Shown here: positions 1 through 6,030 of the stretch, piece by piece | Layout of the letters: the number at the start of each line of letters is the position of its first letter | Numbering within the stretch: position 1 is the stretch's first letter | Source of the DNA: Candidatus Methanophagales archaeon | GTDB lineage: Archaea; Halobacteriota; Syntropharchaeia; Alkanophagales; Methanospirareceae | Length of the DNA stretch: 8,479 nucleotides | Assembly: GCA_030617585.1 (NCBI GenBank) | Contig: JAUWVD010000041.1 | Coordinates: 1-8,479, forward strand | Direction of reading: 5' to 3' | Made by a program: the position numbers and the translations under genes | Notes under the pieces: model-generated | The model's database searches: none | Seen by the model: only the letters and a program-made list of their open reading frames with translations | Told to the model about the DNA's origin: nothing

Positions 1-373
1 GCTGCACTTTTGCCTTTTCTCATCTCTCATTCTCTTTGTTTTGTCTTACTGTTTTTCTATGATCTGCAACAAAAAGAAAGGATGATACTATATAACGGTT
101 TTCGGTTATTTTGTATTTATACAGCTACATAAAAAAACCGCGAGATTTTACAAGATTGACACAAGAGATTAGAAATATTGTGGGCTAAAGTAGCTAATGA
201 CGTGCTAAAACTATGTCAATAATGCCTATTCTTTTTCTCGTGAAAATCTGTGTAATTCCGTGTCGGAATCGGCAATGTAGAAAAGAAAGCTTTATGTATG
301 TAAAGAGATAATACAAACGGTTGTCATATTATCTATTACTTTGTAATCAAAGAAGAGCGGAAGGATATGGGCA
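1..373. other. AT-rich gene-free leader
   Basis: No convincing gene is visible. The first 60 bases are pyrimidine-rich on the + strand. A small perfect hairpin lies at 255-269 (ATTCCG, 3-base loop, CGGAAT). TATA-like stretches occur near 88-94 and 289-296, and either the latter or the AT-rich stretch at 324-333 could serve the potassium channel gene. A weak inverted repeat (CGGTTTT at 96-102, AAAACCG at 134-140) has a 31-base loop and is probably chance. A ten-codon minus-strand frame starting at 30 runs off the left edge and cannot be judged. Confidence 0.6.
359..366 (+). promoter_or_regulatory. Ribosome binding site of the K+ channel gene
   Basis: GGAAGGAT lies 7-8 bases before the ATG at 374. 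It supports this start over the out-of-frame ATG at 367, which would give only a four-residue peptide. Confidence 0.55.
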
Positions 374-706
374 ATGACTGATATAAAAACGAAATTACCA
401 GATAATAAAGATCTTGACTATTATATATTACTTTCTCTTGCAATTACGGTGGTTACTGTTGGTACTGTCGTATTCCATCTACTAGAAAAATGGAGTTGGA
501 TAGATTCATTATATTTCACTATCACCACATTAGCAACGGTAGGTTATGGTGATCTAACACCAACAACGCCAGTAGGTAAATTAGTTACCGTGATATTCGT
601 AATCTCAGGAGTAGGCATTTTTTTGGCTTTTCTTAATAAAGTGATGGAAGGGCGTGTTGAACGACGTGAAAGGAGATTTGAGGCAAGAAGGAGTAAAAAA
701 AAGTGA
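374..706 (+). CDS. Two-TM potassium channel, pore-only
   Basis: This 110-residue protein is a minimal K+ channel subunit of the Ion_trans_2 family, expected to act as a tetramer in the cytoplasmic membrane. The order is a short polar N-terminus, a first membrane helix at about 17-37, a pore helix at about 42-54, the selectivity filter TVGYGD at 55-60, and a second membrane helix at about 66-88 with glycines at 79 and 81 that could act as a gating hinge. The tail (90-110) is very basic. The hallmark filter is intact. No RCK/TrkA-N ligand-binding domain is attached, and none is encoded next to it, unlike MthK-type channels, so the gating signal is unknown. The gene ends in TGA, followed by a short T-tract, and appears to be monocistronic. 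Confidence 0.93.
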   Translation: MTDIKTKLPDNKDLDYYILLSLAITVVTVGTVVFHLLEKWSWIDSLYFTITTLATVGYGDLTPTTPVGKLVTVIFVISGVGIFLAFLNKVMEGRVERRERRFEARRSKKK

Positions 707-753
707 GTTTTTAGCTAACCTCAAGATTACATACACTTCTAAATTATATAACC

Positions 754-763
754 TTTATATATA
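754..763 (+). promoter_or_regulatory. TATA box of marC
   Basis: TTTATATATA is a good archaeal TATA element. A transcript would start near 785, which leaves a leader of about 80 bases before the ATG at 867. That is long for an archaeal mRNA and holds the hairpin at 793-832. Confidence 0.5.
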
Positions 764-792
764 GAAAACTCAATCAATATTAATGTGGCGAC

Positions 793-832
793 TCATGAGG
801 GGCATGGACGTGGCACGCCCGGAAACTCATGA
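793..832 (+). promoter_or_regulatory. Two-tier hairpin in the marC leader
   Basis: TCATGAG (793-799) pairs perfectly with CTCATGA (826-832). Nested inside, GGGC (800-803) pairs with GCCC (817-820), leaving GGAAA (821-825) unpaired on the 3' side only. The element starts a few bases after the predicted transcription start and is far more GC-rich than its flanks. A structured RNA leader, such as a riboswitch or thermosensor, is possible. I recognise no known class. Confidence 0.4.
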
Positions 833-866
833 CGAGCTTAGCATATGGGGCGCGCAGTAAAGTAAT

Positions 867-1523
867 ATGGATACAACAACGTTGGTCGGATTTCTTTGTA
901 CTTGTTTGGGTGGATATTTTGCCATTATGAATCCAATCGCAAATACCCCCGTTTTCATTAGTTTGACCCAAGGAGATGATGTAGCAACAAAGAAAGCAGT
1001 TGCCCGAAATAGTCTTCTGTTTGCATTTGTGCTTATTGCCGTTTTAAGCTTTGCCGGTAATTTCATATTTAAGCTATTTGGCATCACTCAGCCGGCGCTG
1101 CAGATTACCGGCGGGATTATCATCTTTATAATTGGCTATCATATGTTGCAGGGGTCAGGTTCTAAAGTCCACACACCAAATGCTGAAGATATAGAATCAA
1201 GCCGTAAAGCGCGACTCAATGTTGCAATTTCACCATTAGGAATTCCCCTATTAGCAGGTCCGGGCACTATTGCAGTGGCAATGGGTTATGCCGCCGGTTT
1301 TGAACTGATACATGTTATCCTCTCTCTGCTGGCTTTTGGGGTGATCTGCGGGATTACGTATCTCTGCTTTCGGGGATCCGAAGAGATCGTCGAGCACTTG
1401 GGGCAAAACGGTCTCAACGTGATAACGCGTTTGATGGGTCTATTCTTAGCTGCTATTGGCACGGGTATGATTCTGAGCGGTCTTGGCGCAGACATCCATA
1501 CGTTTATGGGGTCTCCTTCTTAA
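867..1523 (+). CDS. marC: MarC family integral membrane protein
   Basis: This 218-residue protein has about six membrane helices and belongs to the MarC family (UPF0056). These are conserved inner-membrane proteins of unresolved transport role, and the old link to multiple antibiotic resistance has not held up. Diagnostic stretches are MNPIANTPVFISLT at 21-34 (family form NPIGNxPIFLSLT), ISPLGIPLLAGPGTI at 121-135, and the last helix region RLMGLFLAAIGTGMILSGL at 188-206. Length and motif spacing are normal for the family, so the gene looks intact. An in-frame TAA at 858-860 sits just upstream, which fixes the ATG at 867 as the first possible start. No ribosome binding site is evident, and the mRNA leader appears structured. 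The gene appears monocistronic. Confidence 0.92.
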   Translation: MDTTTLVGFLCTCLGGYFAIMNPIANTPVFISLTQGDDVATKKAVARNSLLFAFVLIAVLSFAGNFIFKLFGITQPALQITGGIIIFIIGYHMLQGSGSKVHTPNAEDIESSRKARLNVAISPLGIPLLAGPGTIAVAMGYAAGFELIHVILSLLAFGVICGITYLCFRGSEEIVEHLGQNGLNVITRLMGLFLAAIGTGMILSGLGADIHTFMGSPS

Positions 1524-1741
1524 CTTTTCGGTTTGTTCTATAATACGTGTACACGCCCGAAATAGCCTGCTTTACCAAAAATGTGCGCCGATTTATCATC
1601 TCTTATCTTTTCACCTCACCTCGTCCATCCCGAAATTTTTTAGGTCTGGTATGACAGGATTGAGCCATTTACTTACTTCTGTTCGCTCAGTAGGGGACTC
1701 ACCCCTTTTCATCTGCCCCACATATTTCCGCAACGCATTAG

Positions 1742-2041
1742 TTATATATTTGGCGTGCAGAAAGCGCAGCCTCGCCCACAGCCCCTACTTATCTCAACCA
1801 GGCCATGAATGGTAGCAGCCCGAATGTTAGGTATCTCATCGATGCTTGGCACTCCCCCCTTTATTATCCTCGGCAGTTTCTCGCCCGCCAGTATAGCTTT
1901 AAACATCGCGGGCACACTAAGTTCTCCTTCTCCCAAATGGACATAATCAATATTCAGCTTGTCCATAATCGTCTCATCTGCGGTAAGCACTATCCTGGGA
2001 CTTTCATCCTGCTTTTGTGCCGAAAAACTAACTTTATTCAT
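1742..2041 (-). pseudogene. Remnant of B12-binding-type radical SAM protein
   Basis: The 99-residue reading frame matches the middle of archaeal/bacterial radical SAM proteins with an N-terminal B12-binding-like domain. It carries the end of that domain with the GEGE motif (about residues 37-40), a linker, and the [4Fe-4S]-binding CxxxCxxC in RGCGRGCAFC. The protein then stops four residues later. Full-length relatives are several hundred residues, so the TIM-barrel catalytic part is missing and the first part of the B12-binding domain is missing too. The start at 2041 is chosen because GAGGGGG lies 4 bases upstream. The frame stays open upstream to an ATG at 2113, but that part runs through a repeat and does not look like protein. 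A TATA box is still present, so a short peptide might be expressed. A pseudogene is most likely. Confidence 0.75.
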
Positions 2042-2086
2042 CTTTCCCCCTCTTCTTCCGATGCCCGCTGCTTCATGCCTCCTTCG

Positions 2087-2113
2087 ATATGACGCATATG
2101 ACACATATGGCAA
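2087..2113. repeat. Three 9-bp direct repeats
   Basis: ATATGACGC, ATATGACAC and ATATGGCAA follow each other without a gap. They lie between the radical SAM remnant and its TATA box, at its predicted transcription start. They could be an operator or a simple repeat. Confidence 0.5.
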
Positions 2114-2123
2114 TACTACCTAA

Positions 2124-2131
2124 TAAATATA
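2124..2131 (-). promoter_or_regulatory. TATA box, minus strand, radical SAM remnant
   Basis: The minus strand reads TATATTTA here, about 85 bases before the start at 2041. It is divergent from the cardiolipin synthase promoter about 45 bases away. Confidence 0.35.
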
Positions 2132-2173
2132 GTCGCTAGCTATATATCTAGCCCAGGTGAGAAAGAAGAAAGG

Positions 2174-2183
2174 TTTATATATA
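2174..2183 (+). promoter_or_regulatory. TATA box of cardiolipin synthase
   Basis: TTTATATATA predicts a transcript starting near 2200-2205. The leader would be short, with AGGGGTGAT (2204-2212) as ribosome binding site 7 bases before the ATG at 2220. That site agrees well with the archaeal 16S 3' end and decides against the out-of-frame ATG at 2213. Confidence 0.5.
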
Positions 2184-2219
2184 GTCATGTTACACGGGAA
2201 ACAAGGGGTGATATGAAAA

Positions 2220-3494
2220 ATGCTGTTAGAATATCTGATATCCGAAGGTATATTAGTGACTATAATACTGATAAACCTTCTTTTCGCGATTAGCCTTGTC
2301 TTTTTTGAACGAAAGAATCCATCGGCAACCCTCGCGTGGCTGGCAGTGTTATTTTTCATACCGGTATTAGGGTTTATTCTATACCTGATCTTCGGACAGA
2401 CGTTCCACCGCGAAAAAATGTTCAAAGTCAAAGCAGAACTCGATAAAGAGGCTAAATCTCTATTCAAAGAGCAGTTGGAAGAGTTACGGGAATATAAAGC
2501 CCGTCCTTCTGATGAGGAGTTGGATAAATACCTTGCCATGGCTCACATGCTGCTTGTCAATGATATGGCGCTACTGACTGAGAACAATCAGATCCATGTG
2601 TATACCGATGGTAATGATAAGTTCAACGCACTGCAGGACGCGATAAAAAACGCCACACAGCATATCCACATTGAGTACTACATAATAAGGAATGACGATC
2701 TTGGCCATAAAATCGTTGCCGCACTGGCTGAGAAGGCGAAAGAGGGCGTAGAAGTGCGTTTGATCTATGATGGCTTAGGCTGTGCGAGACTACCACGGAA
2801 CTTCTTTAAAGAACTCACAGACGCAGGCGGACAGGTAGCAGGCTTTTTTGAGCGTAAGATCCCACTACTAAATATACGTGTAAACTATAAGAAGAATTAT
2901 AGAGACCACCGTAAAATTGTGGTCATTGACGGAACTACCGGATTCGTGGGTGGATTCAACATCGGCGATGAATATCTGGGCAAAGGGCCGCTGGGCTATT
3001 GGCGCGACACACACCTGAAACTTAACGGTTATGCAGTCGATATGCTGCAGATTCGGTTCTTCCAGGACTGGAGCTTCGTAGCAAAGGAAGTTCTGGACTT
3101 CGAAACCAAATATTTCCCAGAACAAGAGGAAGTTACCGGCGATGCTGCCGTGCAGATCGTTTCCTGTGGCCCGGATACTCAGTGGGAGCCGATAAAAAAG
3201 GGTTTTATTGCACTGATTAATTCTGCTACGGAAACTATATACATCCAATCTCCTTATTTTGTGCTTGATGAGAGTGTGATGGAAGCACTGAAAATTGCCG
3301 CTCTTACCGGTGTTGACGTACGGGTCATGATACCCTGCAAACCAGATCATCCGCTTGTATACTGGGCAAGTTATGCAAATGTTGGCGAGCTACTGGATGC
3401 TGGGGCCAGGGCATATACCTATGACAACGGGTTTATCCATAGCAAAACCGTTGTTGTGGACGGACTTGCAAGCTCTGTCGGCACGGCAAACTGA
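2220..3494 (+). CDS. cls: Cardiolipin synthase, cut by in-frame TGA
   Basis: This is a phospholipase D superfamily phosphatidyltransferase of the bacterial ClsA type. It is expected to join phosphatidyl or archaetidyl groups into cardiolipin-like lipids at the membrane. Two N-terminal membrane helices (about 10-28 and 38-60, with the PLDc_N-like stretch ATLAWLAVLFFIPVLGFILY) precede a charged linker. The first HKD motif has H230, K232 and D237. The second has H407, K409 and D414 and runs to N424. The TGA at 3492-3494 falls on codon 425, directly after this last motif residue. The same frame continues for 64 further codons of clearly homologous sequence, so the intact protein would be about 489 residues, the usual length. 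The stop could be a nonsense mutation, a sequencing error, or a read-through site. The truncated product has both catalytic motifs but lacks the end of the second PLD fold, so activity is doubtful. Confidence 0.93.
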   Translation: MLLEYLISEGILVTIILINLLFAISLVFFERKNPSATLAWLAVLFFIPVLGFILYLIFGQTFHREKMFKVKAELDKEAKSLFKEQLEELREYKARPSDEELDKYLAMAHMLLVNDMALLTENNQIHVYTDGNDKFNALQDAIKNATQHIHIEYYIIRNDDLGHKIVAALAEKAKEGVEVRLIYDGLGCARLPRNFFKELTDAGGQVAGFFERKIPLLNIRVNYKKNYRDHRKIVVIDGTTGFVGGFNIGDEYLGKGPLGYWRDTHLKLNGYAVDMLQIRFFQDWSFVAKEVLDFETKYFPEQEEVTGDAAVQIVSCGPDTQWEPIKKGFIALINSATETIYIQSPYFVLDESVMEALKIAALTGVDVRVMIPCKPDHPLVYWASYANVGELLDAGARAYTYDNGFIHSKTVVVDGLASSVGTAN

Positions 3495-3689
3495 GACGTA
3501 AGAAGTTTCAGGCTGAACTTTGAGACAAACGCATTCATTTACGATCGTGAAATAGCCGCGGTGCTGAAGGCCGCATTTGAGAATGACATCAACCAGAGTA
3601 CGGAAATTACGAAACAACTGTACGCCGAGCGGTCCACCAAGATAAGGATAAAAGAGTCTATTTCACGTCTCTTTTCGGCTGCGCTATGA
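3495..3689 (+). pseudogene. cls: C-terminal part of cardiolipin synthase after the TGA
   Basis: Directly in frame after the TGA, 64 codons encode DVRSFRLNFETNAFIYDREI and a charged helical tail ending RLFSAAL, then TGA at 3687-3689. This is the conserved end of Cls proteins (family form GTANMDIRSFxLNFEVNAFIYD at the junction, RLLSPLL at the terminus). No frameshift or second stop has accumulated, so the break is recent or functional. It would be translated only by read-through, since no ribosome binding site or start is seen at its beginning. Confidence 0.85.
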
Positions 3690-3723
3690 GCTGTAACAGT
3701 TGTTTGTAATGCATACATAGAGT

Positions 3724-4123
3724 ATGAAGAAAGAGAGAAGGGATCTTTTTCAGAATAAAGAAGCGATTACAGAAGCTGTTCTTTTAGCTCGTGAGGTTCT
3801 GGTGGCCCATGCTGAAGATTTGACGCTGGGGCAGGTTAGCGTATGAAATTATTCCTCTTTTACATCAGCTTCGCATGCCTTCCTTTTTCACTCATGATTT
3901 AGACTTCTATGACTATCAACTATGTCACGCAGGCTATTGTGTGGCTTGTCTGGCAGTGGGGCAGTATGAGACAGCAAGTTTCATACGTCGTTTTCTTCGC
4001 CATCCGGTTTTCGACACTCAGAGTAAGCGAAGAGGTACTATGGTTCGTGTTAGTCATACAGGAATGAAGGTCTGGCGTATTCATGCCGCAAGTGAAGAAG
4101 AAATAAAATGGGCAATACTATAA
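3724..4123 (+). pseudogene. PIN/DUF5615-like toxin gene with frameshift
   Basis: A 40-residue frame starts at ATG 3724 and stops at 3846. A second frame, open from 3824, takes over and runs to 4123. Read as one gene with a one-base shift near 3841, the second part gives a basic protein with YEIIPLLHQLR, THDLDFYD, ETASFIRRFLRHP and RVSHTGMKVWRIHA. From memory this pattern fits small DUF5615/PIN-like proteins with a (T/S)xDxDF motif, often toxins of toxin-antitoxin pairs. I could not check this against a database. The N-terminal 40 residues do not show the usual DENLP start, so they may belong to a different small gene or be degraded. The gene starts 34 bases after the cardiolipin synthase frame ends, and no antitoxin partner is evident. 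Confidence 0.5.
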
Positions 4124-4156
4124 TATAAGATGAGTGTGAGATGGGGTATATAGGGG

Positions 4157-4193
4157 TCAAAATTTACCCTAACTCGAAAGGGTAGCGTTTTGA
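4157..4193. other. Two-tier inverted repeat
   Basis: TCAAAA (4157-4162) pairs with TTTTGA (4188-4193). Inside, TACCCT (4165-4170) pairs with AGGGTA (4179-4184) around an 8-base loop. The arms are separated by TT on one side and GCG on the other. Two G-U pairs could extend the outer stem. It follows the DUF5615-like gene by about 30 bases and has no T-tract directly after it, so a small RNA or a protein site is as likely as a terminator. Confidence 0.5.
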
Positions 4194-4229
4194 TTGCACG
4201 TTCATAAGATTGCGAAAAGCGCAGTATAT

Positions 4230-4264
4230 AAAAAAAATCTCAAGCACCGAAATGCAAAAAAAAA
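4230..4264 (-). terminator. Oligo-T terminators of hdeD copy 1
   Basis: On the minus strand two T-tracts, T9 (4256-4264) and T8 (4230-4237), lie about 83-117 bases after the hdeD stop. Oligo-T without a hairpin is the usual archaeal termination signal. On the + strand the same bases include TATATAAAAA at 4225-4234, which may be only chance. Confidence 0.4.
4235..4264. repeat. Partial copy of the foldback-repeat arm
   Basis: AAATCTCAAGCACCGAAAT at 4235-4253 matches the reverse complement of the right arm of the foldback at 6282-6408. The first 12 bases, AAATCTCAAGCA, are identical, followed by one difference and one extra base, then an A-rich run. This suggests a dispersed repeat family of which only one arm is left here. 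Confidence 0.4.
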
Positions 4265-4301
4265 TGTTTAGAAGGGGCGTTTATTTATCTATTTTTGCTT
4301 A

Positions 4302-4314
4302 CCCCCACCCCCCC
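4302..4314. other. C-tract (G-rich on the minus strand)
   Basis: C5-A-C7 gives G7-U-G5 in the 3' part of the hdeD copy 1 transcript, about 33-45 bases after its stop. It stands out in an AT-rich spacer, but has too few separate G-runs for a standard four-tract quadruplex. Confidence 0.4.
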
Positions 4315-4346
4315 TTATCTGTTTTTGATCACCGTTATCCCATGCT

Positions 4347-4910
4347 TTATGTTGCTATTTGTCCCCGTACGCTCTTCGCTACGAATGCGAGTGAAATAAG
4401 CGTTATGCCACTGAAAATCGCGTAAAACGCGATTAGAATGGCCATGGTAATCGCAGCCGTTAAAAACGGAAGAGCAAGTAGCAGCACACCAATGATTAGC
4501 GCTAAAAACCCATTCACTATTAGCAGCCCTTTACTAGCATCTCCTTTCGGTAGCGCGAAACCTCCGACTATCCTGAATATACCGGTAACCACTAGCCAAA
4601 TCATGATAAGCCACATTATTACTAGTGTACTCTTACCAGGCCATGCCAAGAGGATTAGCCCCAATATGATGCCGCACACGCCTTCAAGGATTAGCACCCA
4701 CCGGCGCCCTTTATCCGCTTTTATCGAAGAGACAAGAGCGAAGATACCCCATACAAATGCAAATGCTCCTACGACGATTGTTATAGACACCACTGCGGGC
4801 GGCCAGAATAAGATCATAAAGCCGATGATCAGGGCAATAACGCCTTCTACTGCCAATGCCCACGACTCCTGTGCTAAAATACCTTGCTCCATCCCTTTCA
4901 TTTCATTCAT
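4347..4910 (-). CDS. HdeD/DUF308 family membrane protein, copy 1
   Basis: This 187-residue protein has six predicted membrane helices in three helical pairs, each first helix starting from a small-residue G-rich stretch (about 21-36, 76-90 and 133-148) and ending at or near W/L-P. This is the architecture of the DUF308/HdeD family, whose E. coli namesake is an acid-stress membrane protein. The biochemical role is not known. Landmarks are QESWAL (14-19), ADKGRR (65-70), the WP turn (90-91) and LPKGDASK (120-127). The same landmarks, one residue gap apart, occur in the protein at 7812-8465, so the two are paralogues. The start at 4910 is supported by GGAGGAGG (4923-4930), about 12 bases upstream. 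A second ATG three codons in is also possible. The gene is alone on this strand and is followed by T-tracts. Confidence 0.92.
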   Translation of the reverse strand: MNEMKGMEQGILAQESWALAVEGVIALIIGFMILFWPPAVVSITIVVGAFAFVWGIFALVSSIKADKGRRWVLILEGVCGIILGLILLAWPGKSTLVIMWLIMIWLVVTGIFRIVGGFALPKGDASKGLLIVNGFLALIIGVLLLALPFLTAAITMAILIAFYAIFSGITLISLAFVAKSVRGQIAT

Positions 4911-5017
4911 TTCTTTTTTTTTCCTCCTCCTCTGGAATTGCTACCGTAGATACGCCCTGCAAAATCCAGATGTTTGCTCAAACAAACTAAACTAAACTCG
5001 CTATTCCTATATTCTTT

Positions 5018-5032
5018 ACCATATCATATGGT
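5018..5032. promoter_or_regulatory. 15-bp palindrome upstream of hdeD copy 1
   Basis: ACCATATCATATGGT is a perfect palindrome around a central C, 108-122 bases upstream of the hdeD start. The symmetry fits a dimeric regulator site. No target protein can be named. Confidence 0.35.
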
Positions 5033-5103
5033 CACAAATTGCAGTTACTCCATTTACCAATACCCGTTTCACCTCTATATTTTTGTCTCTTACCTCCTAT
5101 TTA

Positions 5104-5130
5104 TCGCTTGCGGGAGTTCCCCGCCTGCGA
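5104..5130. other. GC-rich two-tier hairpin
   Basis: GCGGG (5110-5114) pairs with CCCGC (5120-5124) around a 5-base loop. Outside a 2x2 internal loop, TCGC (5104-5107) pairs with GCGA (5127-5130). It is the only GC-rich patch in this part of the spacer. Confidence 0.45.
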
Positions 5131-5488
5131 ATTAGACTAATAGTATGATATTTACGAGGGTATATACATATAAGGTTTTGGGTTTTGGATTCTTTACAAC
5201 CATTAACGGTTGGACCAATCAAAAACCATCTCAGCAGCAGCTAAAGGCTCTTTTTTAACATATGCAAGCCTTTCCTCCATTAATCCCCACGAACCTATAT
5301 ACTATTCAGATTTATCAAGTTCTCCCTCTTAACTACTAACAAAAGCATAACGCCCTCTTTTTGATTGAGTTCCTTACTGTCATTACCTCTCCTCAATCTT
5401 CAGTTTAGTACTTTTTATTAGACCTTTGCGTTTTCCCAGCTTGTCAGCTATCAAGCACTATTAGGTTCGGATCCCGTTTTTTTGTCTT

Positions 5489-5541
5489 GCGCTTCCGGGC
5501 GCGAATAAATGCCATATAGTGTTCAAAAGCGCACACTATAT
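5489..5541. other. Two adjacent hairpins in the spacer
   Basis: The first is GCGC (5489-5492) and GCGC (5499-5502) around TTCCGG. The second is a perfect 9-bp stem, ATATAGTGT (5514-5522) with ACACTATAT (5533-5541), around a 10-base loop. They stand 11 bases apart, far from any gene, so a small structured RNA or a recombination/protein site is possible. Confidence 0.4.
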
Positions 5542-5742
5542 TTAAAGCTTTAGATGGGGGTGTAAAGTCAATTCAGGGATAATTAGAAGAGATAGGGTAT
5601 TGATTGCAACTCATTATGGTTGTTATAGTAGCCTTATGTAGTCTCATCCGTTATATATATAAAAAGAAACTATCTGAAATTAGAAAGTTACAAATCGTCT
5701 TGCTGACTCAGTACATGCCCTACACCGCGGTTTATATCAGGA

Positions 5743-6030
5743 TTAAGGTTCTTTGAGTAACCGGCGCCCATGTACTACTGACATAACAAGGACTCGTTTC
5801 TCTTCTTCTCTGTACAGGACTCGATAATTTCCAACTAAGACCTCACGATATGGTAAGTGCGGGAACTCGGGCACTTGCCTACCAAGAGATGGGAACACAG
5901 CAAGATTTGAAACTGCTTTTTGAATCTTTTCAATCTGTATTTGAGCATATCGAGGTGAATCCTTAGCTATAAACTCGTGGATTTCGCGCAAATCGTTGAG
6001 CGCCCGGTTCGTCCATTTTATTTGAACCAC
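5743..6030 (-). CDS. RelE/ParE-family toxin
   Basis: This 95-residue protein is of the RelE/ParE superfamily (ParE_toxin fold). Members act either as ribosome-dependent mRNA interferases or as gyrase inhibitors. Visible family features are the two N-terminal helices with ALNDLREIHEFI (10-21), the FPSLGRQVPE turn (46-55), the strand pair YREVLVGNYRVLYRE (61-75) and the C-terminal VVHGRRLL (85-92). The arginines at 62, 70, 74, 89 and 90 are typical, but RelE and ParE activity cannot be separated by eye. The start is GTG at 6030, chosen because GGAGA lies 7 bases upstream (6038-6042). It overlaps the antitoxin end by 13 bases, so translation is probably coupled. The antitoxin gene comes first, the usual order. 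Length is normal. Confidence 0.92.
   Translation of the reverse strand: MVQIKWTNRALNDLREIHEFIAKDSPRYAQIQIEKIQKAVSNLAVFPSLGRQVPEFPHLPYREVLVGNYRVLYREEEKRVLVMSVVHGRRLLKEP

Larger units (their letters stand above)
4911..5742. other. Gene-poor spacer with several hairpins
   Basis: No gene is visible in 830 bases. The right part of the hdeD copy 1 leader lies at 4911-5032 and includes three AAACT units (4984-4998). Further right are hairpins at 5104-5130, 5489-5502 and 5514-5541, a small one at 5199-5215 (CAACC, loop, GGTTG), T-rich runs, and a strong TATA-like run at 5652-5665. GGTTCGGATCC near 5465 resembles a tRNA T-arm, but no tRNA fold surrounds it. Confidence 0.6.

Noticed and set aside
791..826. 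Hammerhead-ribozyme-like core (CTCATGAG, a GGGC/GCCC stem, then GGAAA) in the marC leader
   Set aside because: The essential CUGAUGA reads CUCAUGA, the expected stems I and III do not form, and the would-be core pairs perfectly with a downstream segment.
2038..2076. 12-residue leader frame (MKQRASEEEGER) with ATGA overlap to the radical SAM remnant
   Set aside because: GGAGG is only one base from its ATG, too close for a normal ribosome binding site, and the peptide has no family.
1483..2092. Two + strand reading frames (1483-1815 and 1805-2092) opposite the radical SAM remnant
   Set aside because: They are mirror frames with cysteine- and histidine-rich, low-likelihood translations, while the minus strand gives clear family motifs.
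3492..3494. Selenocysteine at the cardiolipin synthase TGA
   Set aside because: Relatives do not have a catalytic cysteine at this position and I could not identify a SECIS element, so a nonsense change or read-through is simpler.
4438..4995. 185-codon + strand frame opposite hdeD copy 1
   Set aside because: The translation is a serine/threonine/proline-rich shadow of a hydrophobic gene. The minus strand encodes a recognised DUF308 protein with a ribosome binding site.
5463..5475. tRNA T-arm-like GGTTCGGATCC
   Set aside because: The conserved A58 is missing, the stem does not extend, and no acceptor, D or anticodon arm is found upstream.
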